Below, piece by piece: positions 56,646 to 64,000 of a stretch of 64,000 bases of DNA (the first letter of the stretch is position 1; each line of letters opens with the position of its first letter). The notes beneath the pieces are model-generated. The model saw only the letters and a program-made list of their open reading frames with translations, ran no database searches and was not told the origin of the DNA. The DNA comes from Bremerella sp. JC817. GTDB taxonomy: Bacteria > Planctomycetota > Planctomycetia > Pirellulales > Pirellulaceae. Made by a program: the position numbers and the translations under genes. The stretch covers positions 62,001 to 126,000 of the forward strand of contig NZ_JBFEFG010000253.1 of NCBI RefSeq assembly GCF_040718835.1, given 5' to 3'.

Positions 56646-56769
56646 TCCGTCGGTCTGCTCCAGACGGCTAAGGTCGGTTGCGACCGGCCTGGGTTCGCGG
56701 TAACTTCCTTGGTTTCCGATTGATATTCAATCTGCGGAATTCCCTGCGCTGCCGGGAGTTCCCGCTGTG

Positions 56770-58626
56770 ATGGATCCCAAGACGATGGGTTATCGAACTC
56801 TCAAAGCATGCGTGGACGACTTGAAACGGCATGGTCACCTGGTGGTGGTCGATGCGCCAGTCGATGCGCGACTCGAAATTGCCGAGATTCAGCGTCGTAT
56901 CTATGCCAATGGTGGCCCAGCGGTTCTGTTCACGAACGTCCAGCGATGCAAGTTTCCGATGCTTGGCAACTTGTTCGGTTCGATCGAACGGGCTCGGTTC
57001 ATCTTTCGCGATACGCTCGAAACGGTTCGTCGGCTGATCGAATTGAAGATCGATCCGAATCAACTGTTCAAGTCGCCTTTTCGCTATGCCAGGGCTCCGC
57101 TGGGGGCCCTGTCGATGCTGCCGAAAAAGGTTCGCGGTGGGGCGATCTTTCAAAATGAAATCCCGCTGAGTGAGTTACCGCAGTTGGTTTCGTGGCCGGA
57201 CGATGGCGGCCCGTACGTAACCTTGCCGCAGGTCTACACCGAAGATCCACGCAGCGGCGGGCTCGCGCACTCGAACCTTGGGATGTACCGCGTTCAGTTG
57301 GCGGGTAATCAGTTCAATCCCTTTGGCGAAGTTGGCCTGCACTATCAGATCCATCGCGGGATCGGGGTGCATCATGCCGCCGCGATTGCCAAGGGAGAAC
57401 CGCTGCGAGTGAACATCTTTGTCGGTGGCACGCCATCGATGACCTTGTCGGCCGTGATGCCGCTGCCGGAAGGTTTGTCGGAACTTGGTTTCGCAGGCGC
57501 CTTGGCCGGACATCGAATTCAGATGGCAACGTCGCGTTCAGATCTGCCAATCTACGCCGAAGCCGACTTCTGCATTCAAGGGACTATCCACGCTGGCGAA
57601 GAAAAGCCGGAAGGCCCGTTTGGCGATCACCTGGGTTATTACAGTTTGAAGCATCCTTTCCCGACGATGCGTGTCGAGAAGGTCTATCATCGCAACGGAG
57701 CGATCTGGCCATTCACCGTCGTTGGGCGACCTCCACAGGAAGACACGACGTTCGGTGAACTGATTCACGAGATCACCGGACCGGTCATTCCCACCGTGCT
57801 GCCAGGCGTGAAAGAAGTGCACGCGGTCGATGTTGCCGGGGTGCATCCGCTGCTGCTTGCGATCGGTAGCGAACGCTACGTACCGTACGAAGAACGACGA
57901 CGTCCCAAAGAGTTGATGACCCAGGCCTCGGCGATTCTTGGACAAGGTCAGATGTCGCTGGCCAAGTATCTGTGGATCTCTGCCGAACAGGACGCTCCGG
58001 ATCTGAATCTGCACGAGATCGCACCGTTCCTGCTGCACATGCTGCGACGCGTGAACTGGCGCCGCGATATTCATTTCCTCACCGAGACCACCATCGATAC
58101 GCTCGATTATTCGAGTGGTGAGTTCAATCATGGATCGAAGGCGATCATCGCTGCGGTGGGGCCACCGATTCGAGAGCTATCGACCGAACTGCCGTTGGGA
58201 TTGAATCTGCCCGATGGTTTCCATACGCCGAAGGTGGCGATGCCGGGCGTGTTAGCGGTTTGCGGACCGAAATATACGGCGGCGCATCAAGAGGTGGAGC
58301 CAGCCATCGAACGTTTCGCCGGAGCGTTTTCCAGCAGCGATCCGATCAACCAGTTTCCGCTGATCCTGGTGGTCGACGACAGCGACTTCGCCGCGAAGTC
58401 GCTCGATAACTTGCTGTGGGTGACGTTTACCCGCAGCAATCCGGCTGCCGATGTGCATGGGATCGGCAGTTCGACGCGTCAGAAGCATTGGGGCTGCGAG
58501 GGTTCGCTGATCATCGATGCCCGGCTGAAGCCTTGGAATGCACCGCCACTGATCGAAGATCCAGCGGTCACCGCAAAAATCGATGCGATGGCAGCCGCAG
58601 GGGGCCCGTTGGCCAAGTTCCTGTAA
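56770..58626 (+). CDS. ubiD: UbiD-family decarboxylase
   Basis: A 618-residue UbiD-like decarboxylase that uses prenylated FMN made by UbiX. Conserved stretches are FRVQLAG-type line MYRVQLAGNQFNPF, HHAAAIAKGEPLRVNIFVGGTPSMTLSAVMPLPEGLSELGFAGAL, EADFCIQGTIHAGEEKPEGPFGDHLGYYS and TVVGRPPQEDT. It is longer than E. coli UbiD (497) by a C-terminal extension (about 500-618). In planctomycetes it could act in quinone synthesis or in aromatic or acid decarboxylation; no ubiX is nearby. The ATG at 56770 is used; GTG at 56767 is in frame. Confidence 0.9.
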   Translation: MDPKTMGYRTLKACVDDLKRHGHLVVVDAPVDARLEIAEIQRRIYANGGPAVLFTNVQRCKFPMLGNLFGSIERARFIFRDTLETVRRLIELKIDPNQLFKSPFRYARAPLGALSMLPKKVRGGAIFQNEIPLSELPQLVSWPDDGGPYVTLPQVYTEDPRSGGLAHSNLGMYRVQLAGNQFNPFGEVGLHYQIHRGIGVHHAAAIAKGEPLRVNIFVGGTPSMTLSAVMPLPEGLSELGFAGALAGHRIQMATSRSDLPIYAEADFCIQGTIHAGEEKPEGPFGDHLGYYSLKHPFPTMRVEKVYHRNGAIWPFTVVGRPPQEDTTFGELIHEITGPVIPTVLPGVKEVHAVDVAGVHPLLLAIGSERYVPYEERRRPKELMTQASAILGQGQMSLAKYLWISAEQDAPDLNLHEIAPFLLHMLRRVNWRRDIHFLTETTIDTLDYSSGEFNHGSKAIIAAVGPPIRELSTELPLGLNLPDGFHTPKVAMPGVLAVCGPKYTAAHQEVEPAIERFAGAFSSSDPINQFPLILVVDDSDFAAKSLDNLLWVTFTRSNPAADVHGIGSSTRQKHWGCEGSLIIDARLKPWNAPPLIEDPAVTAKIDAMAAAGGPLAKFL

Positions 58627-58665
58627 TCAGGCCCCCCAAGAGCAATTGCCCGTGCGAGTTTCGCA

Positions 58666-59817
58666 CTAGTCCTTCAACGGATTGTACAAGATCTGCGTAC
58701 CATCCTTGCCTGCGACGACGATATCGATGTCGCCATCGCCGTCGATATCCGCGGTGCGAATTTGCAGGCCGATGCCGACTTCGCCTCGGTTGACGAAGTG
58801 GCGGGTGAAGTTGCCTTCGCCATCCCACTTGTAGTAGCTGACCACGGGCGGTTCTTTGCCACCAGGATCGTTGCCGTTGTGGGCACGAACGCGTTTGCCG
58901 GTGATCAGTTCCTCTTTGCCGTCACCATCCAAGTCGGCCAGATGGAGGCAGTGTGCCTGGCTAAAGGTGTCGTCGATCATCTTCTGTTCGAAGGCGAGCT
59001 TGCCATCTTTGTCGACGCCTTGTCCGAGCCAAACCCACAGGCCGAAACCATGCGCCTTGCTGGCGATGATGTCGTTCTTGCCGTCGCCGTTGACGTCGGT
59101 CACCAGCATTGGGCAAGGAAGGCCTTCATTCCAATCGGCGTGGAAAGTCCACTCGCCGGAGAATGGTCCTTGCTCAGGCCCTTCGTACCAACCTTGCCCC
59201 ACCAGGATATCGATGCGGCCGTCATTGTTAATGTCGCCCACGCCGATGCCATGGCCGTTCTGACCACCGATCTTGAACGAGACCAGTTTCGGTTCGCCCT
59301 TCTCGGTTTTGTCGAAGCGACAAGCGAGCAGTGGGTTCGATGGATTCCATTGGTTCGTGATCCACTCGGCGACACCATCACCATCCAGGTCGGCCATGAT
59401 GGTTGCTTCGTTGGTGGTCAGCTTGGTGTCGATCAGGTTGTGTTCTTTCCAGAGGTAACCTTGCGTCAGGCCAGGGTTGCCGGGGTTCTCGAACCAATTG
59501 ACTTTGCCCTGGAAGAAGTCGCCCGCGACAACGTCCACTTTGCCATCGCCGTTGACGTCCATAGCGAAGTCGCCGTTGGAATGAACGTACCCGTTGGCAT
59601 CTTCAATCAGGCGAACCGGACGAGGAAGCCAATCGCCGTTGCGGTACCAGTTACGACCCGCGACGACGTCGAGCTTGCCGTCGCCATCGAAGTCAGCCAC
59701 ATCGCACCCTTCGTTCGCATCGACGCCGAGAACTTGAACGCGGAAGTTTTCCGGCGGGCCTGCCATCGCCAGGCAGGGGAGAGCACAAAGAAGGGTTAGC
59801 GAGAAAAGGGATCGCAT
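58666..59817 (-). CDS. Exported FG-GAP/VCBS repeat protein
   Basis: A 383-residue exported beta-propeller-like protein. The ATG at 59817 starts a Sec signal (MRSLFSLTLLCALPCLAMAGPP); the longer frame adds 59 unlikely residues. The mature part has repeated FG-GAP/VCBS calcium-binding loops: DFDGDGKLDVVAG, DVNGDGKVDVVAG, DLDGDGVAEWITN, DINNDGRIDILVG, DVNGDGKNDIIAS, DLDGDGKEELITG and DIDGDGDIDIVVAG (seven or so), matching a seven-bladed propeller. Such proteins are numerous in planctomycetes. It lies 47 bases downstream of the MoaD-like gene on the same strand. Confidence 0.92.
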   Translation of the reverse strand: MRSLFSLTLLCALPCLAMAGPPENFRVQVLGVDANEGCDVADFDGDGKLDVVAGRNWYRNGDWLPRPVRLIEDANGYVHSNGDFAMDVNGDGKVDVVAGDFFQGKVNWFENPGNPGLTQGYLWKEHNLIDTKLTTNEATIMADLDGDGVAEWITNQWNPSNPLLACRFDKTEKGEPKLVSFKIGGQNGHGIGVGDINNDGRIDILVGQGWYEGPEQGPFSGEWTFHADWNEGLPCPMLVTDVNGDGKNDIIASKAHGFGLWVWLGQGVDKDGKLAFEQKMIDDTFSQAHCLHLADLDGDGKEELITGKRVRAHNGNDPGGKEPPVVSYYKWDGEGNFTRHFVNRGEVGIGLQIRTADIDGDGDIDIVVAGKDGTQILYNPLKD

Positions 59818-59864
59818 GGTCAGTTTTCCTGAAGGTGGGAAATGGTGAGGGGTGGTGGCCAGGT

Positions 59865-60128
59865 CTATCCTCCGCCAATTGCGGGAAGGAAATGGACTTC
59901 GTTTTCCGAGGTGAGTGGCGTGCGGAGGTTGCGGGAGGTGAGGATGCCATCGACCGAGATTTGAATCGAGGGTCGGACGGCATCTCCCTGGCACAAACGA
60001 GTATGAATTCCCGGAAACCGCCGATCAAGCTGGTCGACCAGCTCTCGCAGGGAAGGGGCGTCGATTTCGACGCGACTTTGCTGGTCGGTCAAATCGCGCC
60101 ATTGAGCCGGAATGAAAACCGTTGCCAT
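59865..60128 (-). CDS. MoaD/ThiS-like ubiquitin-fold protein
   Basis: An 87-residue beta-grasp protein ending in ...VHFLPAIGGG, the diglycine tail needed for adenylation and thiocarboxylate formation in MoaD and ThiS type sulfur carriers. The start at 60128 is preferred over the four residues upstream. LRELVDQLDRRFPGIHTRL and the hydrophobic core around VEIDAPSL fit the family. It could serve molybdopterin synthase or a sulfur transfer; no MoeB-like activating enzyme or MoaE lies in the window. It lies 47 bases upstream of the FG-GAP gene on the same strand, and the two are probably co-transcribed. Confidence 0.82.
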   Translation of the reverse strand: MATVFIPAQWRDLTDQQSRVEIDAPSLRELVDQLDRRFPGIHTRLCQGDAVRPSIQISVDGILTSRNLRTPLTSENEVHFLPAIGGG

Positions 60129-60246
60129 CGGCGGCACCAAGGGGAATGGAACGACGGAAATTCAACTACGAACTATAATAAAGGGTTTGGGGCCCTGGTT
60201 TTAGCATCTAGGGCAAGTTTTCAGCAATCTTCCTGCTTCCCTGCTG

Positions 60247-61668
60247 GTGAAAGCCACGATGCGTTGGCCGTTGATTTATCAGGTAACCTTGCCGCTGGCG
60301 TTCTGGACGCTGGTTACCGTCTTCGCGCTTTCGCTGCTGAATCTGTGGTATGCCCAGGTCGAAACGGGAGAAGAAGTGGAGGCCCGGCTGGTCGCCATCA
60401 GCCAGCAACTGGCGGACGTTCGTTTTCCCCTCTCACAACCGGTGCTGGAGCAAATCCAAGGGCTGACCGGAACCGAATTGGCCGTAACCGACAGCCAGGG
60501 GAAGTTGCTTCGCTCGACCACCAAAGTGTCTCCTGAAGAATTGCCGCTGCTGGTCACCAAAGAAAAGCCAGGCGTCGTCGACCTTTCGGAAGTGATCGAG
60601 ATCGACGGCCAATCGTACTTCCACAGCACGACTCGCTCGCGCTTTACAGGCAGTGGCGAGGTGACGGTCCACCTTCTGTTCCCCAAACGAAATTACGATC
60701 GCCGTGTCGCCCAGTCGTTCTGGCCGCTGATGCTTTTGGGGCTGGTCGCGGTCGGGCCGATGCTGCTGGTCGCGTCGTTTCTGGCCGCACGCATTACACG
60801 CCCGATCGCTCGTTTGCAAAAGCAGGTCGGGCGAATCGCCGAAGGGGACTTTGTCGAGGTGCCACCAGGGAACACGAAAGACGAGCTCCGCGACCTTTCG
60901 CTCGCGATCAATCAGATGTCGCAGCAACTGCAGAGCTACGAGACCAAGGTCCGCACAATGGAACGGGCCCAGGTATTAGGGCAAATTGGTGCCGGGTTCT
61001 CGCATCAGATACGCAATGCCATGACCGGCGGACAAATGGCGTTGGGGCTGCATCGCCTCGACTGCAATATTCCCAACTGCGAAAGCCTGGAGGTCGCTCA
61101 GCGGCAGATGGCGATGGTCGAGCATATGGTTCAGTCGATGCTTCGGCTGGGTCGCAAGCAGCAGATCGAACGCAAGTCGATCAATGTGCCGCAGTTGATC
61201 GAGAACACGGTTTCGATGGTCGCCCCGCAGGCCCAGCATCATAGCCTGACGATTCGGCAATCGATCACGTTGCCCAGCGACGCGACGATTCCTGGCGACT
61301 TTGTGCTGCTGCAGACCTGCCTGATGAACCTGCTGCTCAACGGCATCGAAGCGATGCTGGCCGCCCATGCGATTCGCGTTGGGGAAGGGCAGGGAGGCGG
61401 CGATCCGGGCGGACTGGATATTGAAGCGGCTCCCCATGAACGGGAAAATTGGATTACAATTCGAATATGCGACGAGGGAATGGGCCCGTCTCCGAATATC
61501 GCCGAACAACTGTTCGAGCCGCTGGTCACCACCAAACAGGAAGGGACCGGCCTTGGCTTGCCAGTCGTTCGGGAGATCGTCGAGCTGCACGGGGGAACGA
61601 TAGAGTGGTACCGAGTCGACGAGAAAACGTGTTTTCAAATCACCCTTCCTCGTGCCGAATCGAAATAG
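60247..61668 (+). CDS. Membrane sensor histidine kinase
   Basis: A 473-residue kinase with two membrane helices (about 12-35 and 158-180), an extracytoplasmic sensor between them (about 36-157), a HAMP domain (about 182-235, RITRPIARLQKQVGRIAEGDF), a HisKA region with IGAGFSHQIRNAM (His253) and an HATPase domain (LLLNGIEAM N box, CDEGMGPS G1, FEPLVTTKQEGTGLGLPVV G2). It starts with GTG at 60247; an ATG at 60259 is an alternative. The gene ends 10 bases before the NtrC-type regulator, so the two form a two-component pair. Confidence 0.93.
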   Translation: MKATMRWPLIYQVTLPLAFWTLVTVFALSLLNLWYAQVETGEEVEARLVAISQQLADVRFPLSQPVLEQIQGLTGTELAVTDSQGKLLRSTTKVSPEELPLLVTKEKPGVVDLSEVIEIDGQSYFHSTTRSRFTGSGEVTVHLLFPKRNYDRRVAQSFWPLMLLGLVAVGPMLLVASFLAARITRPIARLQKQVGRIAEGDFVEVPPGNTKDELRDLSLAINQMSQQLQSYETKVRTMERAQVLGQIGAGFSHQIRNAMTGGQMALGLHRLDCNIPNCESLEVAQRQMAMVEHMVQSMLRLGRKQQIERKSINVPQLIENTVSMVAPQAQHHSLTIRQSITLPSDATIPGDFVLLQTCLMNLLLNGIEAMLAAHAIRVGEGQGGGDPGGLDIEAAPHERENWITIRICDEGMGPSPNIAEQLFEPLVTTKQEGTGLGLPVVREIVELHGGTIEWYRVDEKTCFQITLPRAESK

Positions 61669-61678
61669 CGGTCCCTCT

Positions 61679-63097
61679 ATGGCGAATATCCACGTAATTG
61701 ACGACGAATCAAGCGTCTGCTGGGCAATTGAAAAGCTTGGTACCAAGCTCGGCCACGAAGTGCGAGTCGCTTCGACCGCTGAGCAAGGACTCGACCTGCT
61801 CCAAGAATCTCGCCCTGACCTGATGTTTCTCGATGTCCGCCTGCCGGGGATGTCGGGGCTGGAAGCGCTTCCGAAGGTCAAGTCGATTGTCCCTGACACG
61901 CCCGTGGTTCTGATCACCGCGTTCGGCGATCTGGAAGTTGCCGTTGAAGCAGTTCGCCAAGGAACGTTCGACTACCTGGTCAAACCGTTCTCGGTCGAAG
62001 ATATCCAAACGGTCATCGATCGGGCACTGACTCAGCAATCGGAAATTACCGAGGTTCGCCCGGCAAGCGTCTCGGCCGATCTCGTCGGTACATCTTCGTC
62101 GATGCAAGAGGTATTCAAACGAGTTGCCCTCGCAGCCAGTAGTGTCGCCCCGATCTTGATTCAGGGGGAAAGCGGAACGGGCAAGGAACTTGTTGCTCAG
62201 GCCATCCATCGTTATGGCCCTCGTCACGAACGTCCCTTTGTCGCCGTGAACATTGCTTCGCTCGCACCTTCGCTAATCGAGAGCGAACTGTTCGGCCACG
62301 TGCGCGGAGCGTTCACTAATGCGATTCAAGACAAACGCGGCTTCCTGCAATTGGCCAACGGCGGAACGTTGTTTCTGGACGAGGTCGCCGAGATTCCGTT
62401 GCCGACCCAGGCCAAGCTGCTACGAGCCCTCGAACAGCGAGAAGTGGTTCCCGTTGGTGGCGCGGTCGGCGAAAAGACCGACTTCCGCATCGTCTGTGCG
62501 TCGCATCAAGACTTATCGGAATGCGTCAAACAAGGAACGTTTCGCCATGACTTGCTGTTCCGACTGAATACGTTTCGTATCGATCTGCCACCACTGCGTG
62601 ACCGCCGCGAAGACGTTCCGCCATTGGTGCATCATTTCCTCAATTTGCTTGAGAAAGAGTATGGCAAGCCGCTTCGGATTTCGGCGGCTGCAATGGAAGA
62701 ACTGCAGGGGCGACCATGGTATGGGAACGTTCGCGAACTGCGGAACGCAATCGAGCATGCTCACATTCTGGCGCGAAGCGGCGTCATTGAAGTCGAGCAT
62801 CTGCCTGCGGCGGTGTCGAAGGCCTGGTTCGATCGGAGCGACGACGAAGGGAGCATCGAAGAGAATCTGGCTCGCGAGATCGGAGCATGGACCCGGAACC
62901 GGCTATCGGTGGGGGATTCGGAGAATTTGTGGGCACGTTTCCAGGCTTTGGCCGAGAAAGAGATGCTGCAAGAGTTGCTCCAACAGTGTGATGGACAATA
63001 TTTAGCAATTGCAAGAGTTTTGGGTATCCATCGAACTACCGTAAAAAAGAAGTGCGAGCAGTACGGACTCCTTTCCCCTGACCAGAAAGATGATTAG
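61679..63097 (+). CDS. Sigma-54-dependent response regulator, NtrC type
   Basis: A 472-residue regulator: receiver domain (1-115, phospho-acceptor Asp52 in LMFLDVRLPG), AAA+ domain (about 135-365) and a Fis-type HTH (YLAIARVLGIHRTTVKKKCEQYGL). The AAA+ motifs are Walker A GESGTGKE (163-170) and Walker B GGTLFLDE (228-235). The sigma-54 contact loop reads GAFTNA (210-215) instead of the common GAFTGA. The ATG at 61679 follows the kinase by 10 bases, so they are co-transcribed. Targets are unknown; sigma-54 promoters were not seen in its own upstream sequence. Confidence 0.94.
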   Translation: MANIHVIDDESSVCWAIEKLGTKLGHEVRVASTAEQGLDLLQESRPDLMFLDVRLPGMSGLEALPKVKSIVPDTPVVLITAFGDLEVAVEAVRQGTFDYLVKPFSVEDIQTVIDRALTQQSEITEVRPASVSADLVGTSSSMQEVFKRVALAASSVAPILIQGESGTGKELVAQAIHRYGPRHERPFVAVNIASLAPSLIESELFGHVRGAFTNAIQDKRGFLQLANGGTLFLDEVAEIPLPTQAKLLRALEQREVVPVGGAVGEKTDFRIVCASHQDLSECVKQGTFRHDLLFRLNTFRIDLPPLRDRREDVPPLVHHFLNLLEKEYGKPLRISAAAMEELQGRPWYGNVRELRNAIEHAHILARSGVIEVEHLPAAVSKAWFDRSDDEGSIEENLAREIGAWTRNRLSVGDSENLWARFQALAEKEMLQELLQQCDGQYLAIARVLGIHRTTVKKKCEQYGLLSPDQKDD

Positions 63098-63201
63098 GCT
63101 GGACTTGTCCATCTACGAAAAAGCGCACTAAATCGACGGGCCTGCGGTAGTAAGACGCATGCTTGTAGCGCTTCCGCACTAATCCTCTAAGTCGATTCGA
63201 T

Positions 63202-64000
63202 ATGAAATCTATTTTCCGCGCTCTTATTGTGGCGGCCGTGATTCTGGCGGCGCCGATGGTTCAGTCGATTGCTTTGGCTGAAGAAGCTTTTTGTACTTGT
63301 CGCTATTGCGAGTCGGCCGCCGCGCGAGTTGCGTTTGGGGTCGACCTTGGGAACGACGGGCCGCATTACGCCCCGATTCGTGAAGTGGATATTGAGCATA
63401 TCAAGCTGGACATCACGCCTGATTTCAAGAAGCGAACCGTCGGTGGAACGACGACCATTCGATTTGTTCCCCTGCGTAAGCCGCTGGAAAGCTTGAAGCT
63501 CGACGCAGTCGAACTGACGATCAACAAGGTCGAAGGTTCTTCGCCGGTTGCCGATTTTGAAAGCACCACCTCCGACCTGACGATCGCCTTTGAAAAGCCG
63601 ATTCCGGTGGGTCAGGAAGCGTGGGTTAGCATCGAACATCATTGCGAACCGAAAGGTGGTTTCTACTTTCGAACGGCTGAACTGGGCTACCCCGAAGAAG
63701 ACACCCACTGCTGGACCCAAGGTGAGTCGCACTATGCCCGGCAGTGGTTCCCTTGCTTCGACTACCCGAACGAAAAGTCGACGACCGAAGTCATCTGCCA
63801 CGTTCCTTTAGAAATGACAGTCGTCTCGAACGGTCGCCTGCTGGGGGATAGCGTCAATCCCGACACCAAGCTGAAGTCGGTCCACTGGCTGCAAGACAAG
63901 CCGCACGTGAACTATTTGATCTGCGTCGTCGCAGGCTACTTTGACAAGCTGGAAGACAAGGCAGGCGACATTGCCCTCGGTTATTACAGCCAGCCAACGC
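63202..64000 (+). CDS. M1-family aminopeptidase, N-terminal part (cut by window edge)
   Basis: A frame from ATG 63202 stays open to the window end (about 266 residues). It has a Sec signal (MKSIFRALIVAAVILAAPMVQ, cleavage around ...ALAEE), then an unusual CTCRYCES segment. The rest matches the M1 N-terminal domain: REVDIEHIKLDITPDFKKRTVGG, then GGFYFRT and QGESHYARQWFPCFDYPNEKSTTE, in which QxARxxFPCxDxPxxK is a family hallmark. The zinc motif (HExxH) lies beyond the window. The enzyme would be a zinc aminopeptidase exported to the periplasm. It lies 104 bases after the NtrC-type gene. Confidence 0.88.
   Translation, partial: MKSIFRALIVAAVILAAPMVQSIALAEEAFCTCRYCESAAARVAFGVDLGNDGPHYAPIREVDIEHIKLDITPDFKKRTVGGTTTIRFVPLRKPLESLKLDAVELTINKVEGSSPVADFESTTSDLTIAFEKPIPVGQEAWVSIEHHCEPKGGFYFRTAELGYPEEDTHCWTQGESHYARQWFPCFDYPNEKSTTEVICHVPLEMTVVSNGRLLGDSVNPDTKLKSVHWLQDKPHVNYLICVVAGYFDKLEDKAGDIALGYYSQPT

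Overview
The window reads as a chromosomal segment of a planctomycete, most likely of the Pirellulaceae (Blastopirellula/Bremerella-like; this is inference from gene content, not a database match). Pointers are a DUF1549/DUF1553 cytochrome-type protein paired with a Tat-exported DUF1501 protein, an FG-GAP secreted protein, a DUF1598-type secreted protein, several lipoproteins, three secreted cysteine-rich 'CCAPEP' proteins, an HTTM (gamma-carboxylase-like) membrane protein, a BamD-like/LptE-like outer-membrane pair, and fliM. Genes lie on both strands, mostly singly or in short operons. I saw no rRNA, tRNA, CRISPR array, insertion sequence or phage module.

Layout. 1-10.1 kb: a small P-loop ATPase, a proline/glutamine-rich exported protein, DNA polymerase X, a minus-strand trio (unknown membrane protein, HTTM protein, Tat-exported sugar-isomerase-like protein), the first CCAPEP gene, a lipoprotein and a KAP-like membrane ATPase. 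10.3-18 kb: small exported protein, ClpP-like protein, lipoprotein, c-type cytochrome divergent from apbE, DUF1598-like protein and the second CCAPEP gene. 18-26 kb: HPt protein, a divergent LarA-like protein, ygfZ, a GAF/HD-GYP protein, an RmlD-like reductase, an M29 aminopeptidase and the third cysteine-rich gene. 26.4-30.8 kb: a compact four-gene plus-strand cassette (coiled coil, membrane-anchored SUMF1 fold, zinc-ribbon GTPase, GAP1-N2-like protein), which I regard as the most interesting system in the window.

30.8-45.9 kb is a long minus-strand housekeeping block: fliM, proA, then a tight nine-gene run phoH-pgpH-ybeY-hlyC-recO-bamD-lptE-folP-membrane protein, preceded by cdsA/uppS (overlapping) and purA. 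It joins RNA maturation, DNA repair, membrane and outer-membrane biogenesis, folate and polyprenyl synthesis. 46-64 kb: a gingipain-like C25 peptidase, the DUF1549/DUF1501 pair, a long coiled-coil membrane protein, an esterase lipoprotein convergent with a phosphatase-VOC fusion, slyD, ubiD, an FG-GAP protein with a MoaD-like carrier, a histidine kinase/NtrC-type regulator pair with an unusual GAFTNA loop, and the start of an M1 aminopeptidase cut by the window edge.

Several intrinsic terminators were read directly from the sequence, mostly behind minus-strand single genes. Start codons were moved inward from the longest reading frame wherever a signal peptide and Shine-Dalgarno sequence argued for it. 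All family assignments come from motif recognition by eye.
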